NCBI RefSeq assembly: GCF_007751715.1
Contig: NZ_CP036292.1
Span: 5,773,339 to 5,837,338, forward strand
Length of the DNA stretch: 64,000 bases
Source: Rosistilla oblonga
GTDB taxonomy: Bacteria > Planctomycetota > Planctomycetia > Pirellulales > Pirellulaceae
Direction of reading: 5' to 3'
This document shows positions 57,370 to 64,000 of this stretch, piece by piece. Both the position numbers and the translations under genes were made by a program. How positions within the stretch are numbered: position 1 is the first letter of the stretch; every line of letters starts with the position of its first letter. The notes under the pieces were generated by a model, which saw only the letters and a list, made by a program, of their open reading frames with translations, did no database searches and was not told the origin of the DNA.

Positions 57370-58920
57370 CTAATGCGTGGCGGCTGATTCGCGGAGACCA
57401 TAGGTGACGATCGGATCTCGGATTCCCTTGACCGGTTGCGGAGCGTGAGGCTGCAGATCGTGAGTGCGCTTCAGTCGCCTGTGCGTTGCCGCGGTCAACA
57501 GCATCGTGGCGCCGACGGTTTTGGTCAGAGATTCGATTCGCGAAGCGATGTTCACCGCATCCCCGATCGCCGTGAATTCCAGCCGTTGGTTCGATCCGAT
57601 ACTTCCGACCAGCGCGGTTCCCGTATGGATCCCGATACCGATCCGCAGCGGCGGCATCTGCCGCGAATCAAACGTCGCGTTCAGTTCCGCCAATCGATCG
57701 ATCATGCTCACCCCGGCATCGACAGCATCGTCGGCGTGTTGCGGTCGATCGTCGCCGACGCCAAACAGAGCCATAAAACCATCGCCCAGATATTTGTTGA
57801 CCATCCCGTGATGTTGCGTCTCGACGACCTCGACCATCGCCGTCAGGAACTCGTTCAGCACCGCAACGACTTCGGTTGGCTCGCGTCCTTCGCTGCTGGA
57901 GGTGAAGCCGCGGATATCGACAAACATCACCGTGACCTCTCGCTCCACACCGCCCAGCCCCGGCACGCTGGCTAGGATCTGTTCGGCCGCTTGGCGACCG
58001 ACGTGCAGACCAAACATCCGCCGCAGCGATTCCTTCTCTCGTAGGCCCCGTGTCATGTGGTTGAACTCTTCGATCAACGGCCCAAACTCATCGGCTCGCA
58101 ACAGCCGGATGTCGGTATCCAGCTGGCCGCGGCCAACCGCTTGAGCGGCTTTCTTCAGCTCGCGGATCGGCGTTCCGTACAAGCGACCGACCAGCCACGC
58201 CGATACGAGCCCGAACAGCATCGCGATACATCCGACGGCGATCGGAAACGCCAGCCCCCGCTGCGCCTCGGGCTGCGGTACGTAGAACAACAGCAGGATC
58301 GAAACGATCGGACAGAAGACCGCCGACAGACTCCAAGCGATCCCGCGACCGCGGAGAGTCAATGGATACGCGCCCCGGATCGACGACGGCTGGTTCTTTT
58401 CAAACAACAGCGGAAACAGACACTTATGAAGAGCAAGTTCCAACGCAAAGAAGGCGTGCGTCAACGCGATCATCGCCGACACGATGATCGAAACCGTCAA
58501 CAGGATCGGGACTCGAGAGTCGAGCCCGCTGTCGGCGAGGTTCAGCGGGATGACGATCATCGGAATACAAGACAGCCAAGCCAGGCTGCCGATCAAAATC
58601 ATCCACCAGGGAAGATTGATCGCCAGGCGTTGAATCGATTCAAGTCGGTCGGGGGGGATCGGTAGGGCACGCTCCCGCTGACTCAGTATCGATTGAAAAC
58701 GCCAGACGACGCTCCCCCAAGCAATCGTCGCCGCCGGATAGACAAGGCAATTGACCCACATGATCGAACGCAGCAGCACCGCCTGCTGAGCGTCGGAGAT
58801 TAGAGGGCGGACGTGGGCGACGTTGTAAAAAATATTGAACGCGCTACCGACCAATTGAGCCGCGATGGGAATGATCGCAACAAAAATCAAGGCTTGGCGG
58901 TAGGTAATCGGACGCTGCAT
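57370..58920 (-). CDS. Membrane-bound class III adenylate/guanylate cyclase with HAMP domain
   Basis: 516 aa. Several N-terminal membrane helices (ALIFVAIIPIAAQLVGSAFN, WWMILIGSLAWLSCIPMIVI, ILLTVSIIVSAMIALTHAFF, LSAVFCPIVSILLLFYV, GCIAMLFGLVSAWLVG) are followed by a HAMP linker (GTPIRELKKAAQAVGRGQLD). The class III cyclase domain then begins VTVMFVDIRGFTSSSE, with a first metal aspartate and the second in KYLGDGFMALFG. The substrate-transition residues in AIGDAVNIASRIESLT include the conserved N and R. It should make cAMP, or less likely cGMP, in response to a membrane or periplasmic cue. It is a single-gene unit ended by a hairpin at 57281-57320. Confidence 0.92.
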   Translation of the reverse strand: MQRPITYRQALIFVAIIPIAAQLVGSAFNIFYNVAHVRPLISDAQQAVLLRSIMWVNCLVYPAATIAWGSVVWRFQSILSQRERALPIPPDRLESIQRLAINLPWWMILIGSLAWLSCIPMIVIPLNLADSGLDSRVPILLTVSIIVSAMIALTHAFFALELALHKCLFPLLFEKNQPSSIRGAYPLTLRGRGIAWSLSAVFCPIVSILLLFYVPQPEAQRGLAFPIAVGCIAMLFGLVSAWLVGRLYGTPIRELKKAAQAVGRGQLDTDIRLLRADEFGPLIEEFNHMTRGLREKESLRRMFGLHVGRQAAEQILASVPGLGGVEREVTVMFVDIRGFTSSSEGREPTEVVAVLNEFLTAMVEVVETQHHGMVNKYLGDGFMALFGVGDDRPQHADDAVDAGVSMIDRLAELNATFDSRQMPPLRIGIGIHTGTALVGSIGSNQRLEFTAIGDAVNIASRIESLTKTVGATMLLTAATHRRLKRTHDLQPHAPQPVKGIRDPIVTYGLRESAATH

Positions 58921-59056
58921 CTTCTCATTGAACCCAACGGCGGGGGTTTCGGGAATGTGGGGCGCCAGAAACCGTAGCTTACCTGGGATGCTCAGGTTAC
59001 AATGGCGATCCCCGTCAATCTAACCCACCTCTATTTCAATCTGGAGTGCCTCGCAC

Positions 59057-60340
59057 ATGCAGCGTTCTGCTTTTATCGTTCCCCTTTTGGCGTTGGTTTG
59101 CACCTTCGCCAACGCACAAGATACCACATCGAAGTTCACCTCTTTGGTCCCCGAATCGGGACTCGAAGGCTGGCACGGGCGTCCCCATTTGGACCCCCGC
59201 AAATATGCTGACGTCGACGCGGAAAAGCTTGCTCAATGGAAGCAAGAGACCGAAGCCCACTGGTCGAACAAAGACGGCGTGCTGATCAACGACGGCCACG
59301 GCCCGTACCTGACGACCGACAAAGAATACACCGATTACGAACTGAAGCTGGAATACCGCACCGTTGCCAAAGCGGACAGCGGGATCTATCTGCGCGGCAC
59401 ACCGCAGGTTCAGATCTGGGACACGACCGACGAAAGCAAATTCAAACTGGGTGCCAACCTCGGCTCCGGCGCCCTCTGGAACAACTCCGCCGGCGCTCCC
59501 GGCAAAGACCCACTGGTCAAAGCCGACAAGCCGTTCGGCGAATGGAACTCGGTTCGCGTGATCCAAGTCGGTCAACGCACGACCGTCTACCTGAACGATC
59601 AATTGGTCGTCGACAACGCATTGATGGAAAACTACTGGGACCGCAGCCAACCGCTATTCCGCAGCGGCCCAATCCAACTGCAAACCCACGGCGGAGAGAT
59701 CCTGTGGCGCGACGTTGCGATCCGCGAGATCGGTGCCGACGAAGCGAATCAGATCCTGGCGTCTCATGGAAACGAAGGCTTCGAATCGGTATTCGATGGC
59801 AAAACGCTGAACGGTTGGAAGGGTGCAGTCGACAACTACGAAGTCGTCGACGGCATGATCCGCTGCAAGCCAAAGCATGGCGGAACCCTGTTCACCGACA
59901 AGACCTACGGCGACTTCAAGGTCCGCGTGATGTTCCGTCTGCCTCCAGGCGGCAACAACGGCTTGGCGATTCGTTACCCCGGCGAAGGCAACCCAGCTTA
60001 TTCGGGAATGACCGAACTGCAGGTTCTGGACAACACAGCTGAAAAGTATGCCAAGCTCGACGCGCGGCAATATCACGGTTCGGCTTACGGCATGGCAGCG
60101 GCAGCTCGCGGCTTCCTTCGCGACGTCGGCCAATGGAACTTCCAAGAAGTGACAGTCAAAGGACCGACGATCACTGTCGAACTCAACGGCAACAAGATCT
60201 TGGAGACCGACGTCAGCAAGGTGACCGAATTCATGGCCGATACGCCACACCCAGGTCGCGAACTCAGCAAAGGTCACTTCGGATTCGCTGGACACAACGA
60301 TCCGGTCGAATTCAAAGAGATCAGCATCTTGCCACTGTAA
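59057..60340 (+). CDS. Secreted protein with two DUF1080 (3-keto-disaccharide hydrolase) domains
   Basis: 427 aa. A signal peptide (MQRSAFIVPLLALVCTFANA) is followed by two DUF1080 domains, about 29-225 (SLVPESGLEGWHGRP, KADSGIYLRGTPQVQIWDT, GSGALWNNSA) and 244-426 (SVFDGKTLNGWKGAVDNYEV, FRLPPGGNNGLAIRYPGEGN, RQYHGSAYGMAAAARGFLRD). They align domain by domain with the first two domains of the 23394-25508 protein. It should act outside the cytoplasm on keto-glycosides or related sugars. It stands alone, and its stop is only 12 bp from the stop of the convergent LptF/G permease gene. Confidence 0.92.
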   Translation: MQRSAFIVPLLALVCTFANAQDTTSKFTSLVPESGLEGWHGRPHLDPRKYADVDAEKLAQWKQETEAHWSNKDGVLINDGHGPYLTTDKEYTDYELKLEYRTVAKADSGIYLRGTPQVQIWDTTDESKFKLGANLGSGALWNNSAGAPGKDPLVKADKPFGEWNSVRVIQVGQRTTVYLNDQLVVDNALMENYWDRSQPLFRSGPIQLQTHGGEILWRDVAIREIGADEANQILASHGNEGFESVFDGKTLNGWKGAVDNYEVVDGMIRCKPKHGGTLFTDKTYGDFKVRVMFRLPPGGNNGLAIRYPGEGNPAYSGMTELQVLDNTAEKYAKLDARQYHGSAYGMAAAARGFLRDVGQWNFQEVTVKGPTITVELNGNKILETDVSKVTEFMADTPHPGRELSKGHFGFAGHNDPVEFKEISILPL

Positions 60341-60352
60341 GCTGCTTGAAGA

Positions 60353-61549
60353 TCAATAACGCCAAACGCGTTTGATCATAAAGACAGCGACAATCGCCAC
60401 GACGGAGTTTGCCATCCACACACTGTAGGGTGGCAATTCTCCGTTTTTGGCATAGTCCTGGCCGACGATGAAGATCGGAAAATAGAACAGCAGGATCGGC
60501 AGGAAGACCATTCCAAAGCTGGTCCAATAATCGGCGGTCTTGGCCATGATCGCCAACGGTGCACCGACCAGCACGAAGAAGAAACAAGAGAATCCGAACG
60601 ACCAGCGTCGCCAGGGTTCGACGTGCAATCGAGTCAACCGATGGGCGCCGCCACCGATCGCTCCACGCAGCTGTGCCCCCGGCGATCCGACGATATCGCT
60701 CCATCGCCCGTTGGCTAACGCGAAACCTGTCTGAGCCGCCAACCGTTGCCGGTCGATCGACATCGCTTTCTCGCTGCGGATCGCCTCGGGACCAATCAGA
60801 TACAACGGCAGATCCGCCGGTCGCGAACTGCTTGGATCACCTTTGGCGAAGGCTTTGTTCAGTGGAATCTCCGGCACGATCTCGCCGGGGAAGTGGCTGC
60901 GGAAAGCTCCGCCCCCCTCGATTCGGCTGTCGACCAACCGCAGCATCAACGTCTCCCGCTCGGCATTTAAATGCAAGCTTCCTTCGCTGGCTGTGACGGT
61001 GATCGGCAACTCGCTGCCCGAATTGTGCAGCGTGACCGTCGGCCACAACAGTCGGTGGTCCTTGACGTCTTGGACGTGGATCGAGAACCCCTTGTCCGAA
61101 CTGTAGGAACGCTGGGCTTGGAGTCGTCGATAAACGATCTCTTCGAGTGAATGCAGCAGCACATGTTTGACGCCCGGCTTGCCCCAGGAGACAGCCAGAT
61201 CGTTCAGCCCCACCGCGATCGGACTGAGGATCAGCCCGAAAATAAAAGCGGGCTTCATGATCGTTAGTGGCGAAATCCCGGCGGCTTTGATCGTCGCGAT
61301 CTCTCCGTCGGCCGCGATCCGGCCATAGACGGCACTCACCGCAAACAGCGCCGTCGTCGGCAACGCAAACTGCAGACTCAGCGGCAGGAACAACGGCAAC
61401 AGCTGCAACAAGGCAGCCGGCCCGAGCCCTTGGCGCAATAATTCGCGGGCGACGACGATCAATAAGATCAGCACCGTTAGCGAAACAATCGCAACCAGGA
61501 ACACCTTCGTGATTTCCCAGAGGATATATCGGGTCAGCCGTGTCGGCAT
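60353..61549 (-). CDS. LptF/LptG-family permease
   Basis: 398 aa from the ATG at 61549 (MPTRLTRYILWEITKVFLVA); the frame runs on to 61669. Three N-terminal membrane helices (VFLVAIVSLTVLILLIVV, FALPTTALFAVSAVYGR, MKPAFIFGLILSPIAVGLN), a periplasmic jelly-roll and three C-terminal helices (FGFSCFFFVLVGAPLAIMAK, FGMVFLPILLFYFPIFIVG, NSVVAIVAVFMIKRV) match the LptF/G fold. These permeases, with the LptB ATPase, extract lipopolysaccharide from the inner membrane. Its presence fits a Gram-negative envelope. Which of F or G it is cannot be told, and no partner gene is adjacent. Confidence 0.85.
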   Translation of the reverse strand: MPTRLTRYILWEITKVFLVAIVSLTVLILLIVVARELLRQGLGPAALLQLLPLFLPLSLQFALPTTALFAVSAVYGRIAADGEIATIKAAGISPLTIMKPAFIFGLILSPIAVGLNDLAVSWGKPGVKHVLLHSLEEIVYRRLQAQRSYSSDKGFSIHVQDVKDHRLLWPTVTLHNSGSELPITVTASEGSLHLNAERETLMLRLVDSRIEGGGAFRSHFPGEIVPEIPLNKAFAKGDPSSSRPADLPLYLIGPEAIRSEKAMSIDRQRLAAQTGFALANGRWSDIVGSPGAQLRGAIGGGAHRLTRLHVEPWRRWSFGFSCFFFVLVGAPLAIMAKTADYWTSFGMVFLPILLFYFPIFIVGQDYAKNGELPPYSVWMANSVVAIVAVFMIKRVWRY

Positions 61550-61765
61550 CCGGCAATCACACTTGAGGCCTTGAGAATCTAAATATTGGGCGAAGAATAG
61601 CGAATTCCGCGAAAATCGGAAACGCCGATACGCCTTTACTTCTATAGATAATCGGCCCGACCGCTGCACTCGTTGAGCCCCAATCGCAGCGGCGACGTTG
61701 CCAATCCGGTGCCGAACCCGAATTGGCGCCAGTCAGTCAAAATAGGAGGGCGAATGCTAGCGTGC
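61550..61765. other. Short intergenic region upstream of the permease
   Basis: Contains the permease start region and the tail of the copper monooxygenase-like fusion gene. No gene seen. Confidence 0.5.
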
Positions 61766-63715
61766 TCAGTCGCCCGTTTCGACCTCGGCACGCGTCAGAA
61801 TGCTATCACTATTGCGATCCAAGCGATCGAAGGTTGCATGCAATTGAGCGGGCGTTTGCTTGCGAGTGATCTTGCCATCGCCATCGATATCGATCCGCTC
61901 GAAGACTCGCAAGCGGGTGTTTCGACGCACCTCATCGGCCGCCCGCTGGCGCATCGTCGCCGCGTCCAGCTTCACTTCGCCACGCGGCACCGCGTAATGG
62001 AAGTACCCGATCATCATCTCGTCCCAAGTCTGATCGCCCCAGCGAACTGTTGCTGTCGGATCGGGATTATTCAGGTTCTTGGAACTGTTATCAAACGCGG
62101 CGGTGCACAACATCTGCGATCCCGCGTCGATCGACATCGGATTGTCGAACAGATAAAACGTCTGCCAATTGAAGTCGTACGCGGGAATGTCCAACAACGT
62201 GCTGCGATCCCCGCTGGGGTCGATCAATTCGTAACGGAACGCCTTGCCGCGCAGATGCATGTGGGGACTGAAGCCCAGCAGTTGGCTGTCGGGCAGATCG
62301 CGTTGGACCGCCGTGACGGTGTAGTTATCGTCGCCGGGCGGAATGTTCAAACGAGGCTGCACCGCGCTGGTGGTGACGATCTCGTGAGTCACCTCTGCAT
62401 CGTCGGCAAAGATCATCCCCAGTCGGCTGTGATCGATCTGCGGCGACCCGATCGGCGTGTAGTGGACCTGGAATATCAGCTCGCTGCCGGCGGGAATCTT
62501 TTTAGCCCAGCCCTTGGGAATCGGTTCGATCCGTGTGCCGGGAACATATCCGACCAAGTAGCCTCGCTCTGCATTGAGCCGCTTCGTCCCGTCTTTGTCG
62601 CGAGCGAAAGCCAAGATGTGATGGACCACTTCGCGATTGCCGGGCTGTAGTTCGGCATAACGCAGCCATTTGTCTTCGGTGAAACCTGGATCGACTCGGA
62701 AATATTGATACTTCACAGCCCCATCGGCTGGAACCTCGAAAGGCTCGGGGCTGACGTTCACGACCATGTCGGGCTCTTTGGGCAGCAGCCAGCCGGGAGT
62801 GTATTGAATCGGCTCGGGAAGATTCGCCAGATCGCCCGCCGGAGCCCCCGCGTCGGCCCAATCGTACAGCGTCTGTTTGTCCTCGTCGGACATCGAGCGA
62901 TCGTTTGCAAACGAACCGTGCGCGGGATCGGCGTGCCATGGAGGCATCCGTCCGCCGCGAACGGTTTCAGCGATCATGTCGGCCCAGCCGGAGACCTCAT
63001 CGTAATCGGTCAACGCAAACGGCGCGATCTCTCCCTCGCGATGGCACTCGACGCAGTGCTTCTGCAGGATCCGCGAAACCTGATTGCCAAAAGTGACCTT
63101 CGAATCGCTGTCGGCTTTCTTTTGACGGCCGATGATACATCCAATCGATCGCGTCACCGGCGTCTTGATCGGCCGATCGGCCAGTCGATCGTCGATCGCA
63201 TTTTTGAGATCGAAGCTGCGAGGGAAATCGCGGGCGTAACCGATCCCGTATTGGTCGTCGACGCGTCCCCAATAGATGACCTTTCGCTCGCGGTCCAACA
63301 GGAAGACTTCCGGCGTCCGCTCGGCAGCCAGTCGATCGGCGATCCGATTCCCGGCGTCTTTGAGCACGGGAAACGTCAACTTGTGATCGCGAGCAAAGGC
63401 GGCGATCTCAGCGATCGAATCCTGCGTGTTGCTCATCACCGCGACAAAGCCGACACCGCGGGAAGCGTATTCTTTTTCGAGCTCGACCAACCGCGTCGCA
63501 TACAGTTTTGCCAGCGGACACTGCGTCCCCAGGAACGCGACGACTAACAGTTGCGGCTGGTCAAAGTCTTCGAGTTGCCAACGCCGGCCACGAAAATCGT
63601 CGGCATCGATCTGAGACAGCTGCGTCCCTAGATGCCCAGCCAACGAATCGGCAGCGGAGAGTGGAGAGGCGATTGAAGCAACGACCAATACAGTAGCAAC
63701 GAGCGAGCGAAGCAC
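61766..63715 (-). CDS. Redoxin / cytochrome c / copper monooxygenase-like / EF-hand fusion
   Basis: 649 aa from the GTG at 63715, with GGAAGG about 10 bases upstream; a TTG at 63724 is too close to that site. A signal peptide ends near SPLSAAD. Residues ~30-190 form a thioredoxin-like redoxin domain (LLVVAFLGTQCPLAKLY) whose active site has one cysteine only. A haem site CVECH follows (ILQKHCVECHREGEIAPF). The next ~300 residues resemble the type II copper ascorbate-dependent monooxygenase fold (REVVHHILAF, LLGFSPHMHLRGK, IDAGSQMLCTAAFDNSS), with histidine and methionine ligands. The C-terminus has two EF-hands (DIDGDGKITRKQ, DRNSDSILTRAE). An exported multidomain redox enzyme is likely, but its substrate is unknown. 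Confidence 0.87.
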   Translation of the reverse strand: MLRSLVATVLVVASIASPLSAADSLAGHLGTQLSQIDADDFRGRRWQLEDFDQPQLLVVAFLGTQCPLAKLYATRLVELEKEYASRGVGFVAVMSNTQDSIAEIAAFARDHKLTFPVLKDAGNRIADRLAAERTPEVFLLDRERKVIYWGRVDDQYGIGYARDFPRSFDLKNAIDDRLADRPIKTPVTRSIGCIIGRQKKADSDSKVTFGNQVSRILQKHCVECHREGEIAPFALTDYDEVSGWADMIAETVRGGRMPPWHADPAHGSFANDRSMSDEDKQTLYDWADAGAPAGDLANLPEPIQYTPGWLLPKEPDMVVNVSPEPFEVPADGAVKYQYFRVDPGFTEDKWLRYAELQPGNREVVHHILAFARDKDGTKRLNAERGYLVGYVPGTRIEPIPKGWAKKIPAGSELIFQVHYTPIGSPQIDHSRLGMIFADDAEVTHEIVTTSAVQPRLNIPPGDDNYTVTAVQRDLPDSQLLGFSPHMHLRGKAFRYELIDPSGDRSTLLDIPAYDFNWQTFYLFDNPMSIDAGSQMLCTAAFDNSSKNLNNPDPTATVRWGDQTWDEMMIGYFHYAVPRGEVKLDAATMRQRAADEVRRNTRLRVFERIDIDGDGKITRKQTPAQLHATFDRLDRNSDSILTRAEVETGD

Positions 63716-63861
63716 GACGAGCAACCCTTCCGTTTGAGGAAACCTATCCCTGGTCTACCGCCGAGCGAACCGGCGGTCACAGTCACGCATCCAATGATAC
63801 GCAATTTGAGGGGAAACATCTCGCCTTCACGACGCAGATTTCAAGAATTGCCTCCCCAACG

Positions 63862-64000
63862 CTCCCACCAGCCGCAGAGCGGCGATCGCATAAAGCCTGG
63901 CGCGCAAGCCCCAGGCCCCCGCAAAACACACGACACAAACCATCCAATCACGCCCACCACAAAATCACACTCCCACCAGCCGCAGAGCGGCGATCGCATA
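63862..64000. repeat. 31-bp direct repeat pair at the window end
   Basis: CTCCCACCAGCCGCAGAGCG and its continuation occur at 63862-63892 and 63970-64000, 108 bp apart and identical. Between them a small hairpin (GCCTGG at 63895, CCAGGC at 63911) follows the first copy. The array may continue beyond the window. Confidence 0.85.

Noticed and set aside
63862-64000. CRISPR array
   Set aside because: Only two repeats, a 77-bp gap and no cas genes.

Overview
The window reads as a high-GC chromosome segment of a planctomycete, most likely a member of the Pirellulales (Rhodopirellula-like). The grounds are family content rather than any marker gene: formylglycine-type sulfatases, DUF1080 (3-keto-disaccharide hydrolase) proteins, a DUF1501/PSD1-cytochrome pair, PVC-type haem proteins, TAT-exported Gfo-like proteins, a DUF1207 outer-membrane protein and many short dispersed palindromic repeats between genes. 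No rRNA, tRNA or CRISPR array was recognised. Genes lie on both strands in short operons.

Layout. 1-2.4 kb: a histidine kinase (cut by the window edge) and its NtrC-type response regulator. 2.5-8.5 kb: a small hypothetical protein, a Pro/Ala-rich lipoprotein, a YbdK-type carboxylate-amine ligase, a 74-bp tandem repeat, a TIM-barrel isomerase plus M20 amidohydrolase operon, and a PhnP-like metallo-hydrolase. 8.5-14.7 kb: a sulfatase, then an island holding one large Mrr-nuclease/nSTAND3 NTPase gene between two ~103-bp direct repeats, then a nitrilase-family hydrolase. 14.8-23 kb: UPF0316 membrane protein, PQQ-type beta-propeller, XRE-cupin regulator, and a phosphorus group (Fe-alcohol dehydrogenase, phosphonoacetaldehyde hydrolase phnX, PhoD-like phosphatase with a LamG-like tail).

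23-41 kb: a triple-DUF1080 secreted protein, then a minus-strand run of exported proteins (PSD1 cytochrome + DUF1501, CocE/NonD hydrolase, TAT-exported Gfo-like protein, PQQ-dehydrogenase/triheme protein), then a secretin-like protein translationally coupled to a DUF1207 protein. 41-50 kb: a mostly empty 1.2-kb stretch with a strong hairpin, a coupled rnk-nhaA pair, small hypotheticals, a DMT-like membrane protein, cardiolipin synthase, a receiver-like protein divergent from a GGDEF regulator, a methyltransferase and a zinc-ribbon membrane protein. 50-64 kb: an M41-type protease domain protein with a di-haem peroxidase, a methyltransferase, a second sulfatase, a Dabb protein, galE, a class III cyclase, a double-DUF1080 protein, an LptF/G permease and a redoxin-cytochrome-copper monooxygenase-like fusion with EF-hands.

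Much of the content fits scavenging of sulfated and modified polysaccharides and of organic phosphorus at the cell surface, with periplasmic c-type haem proteins. The most notable accessory element is the repeat-flanked nSTAND3 gene, a predicted anti-phage conflict protein. The least understood is the secretin-like/DUF1207 outer-membrane pair.
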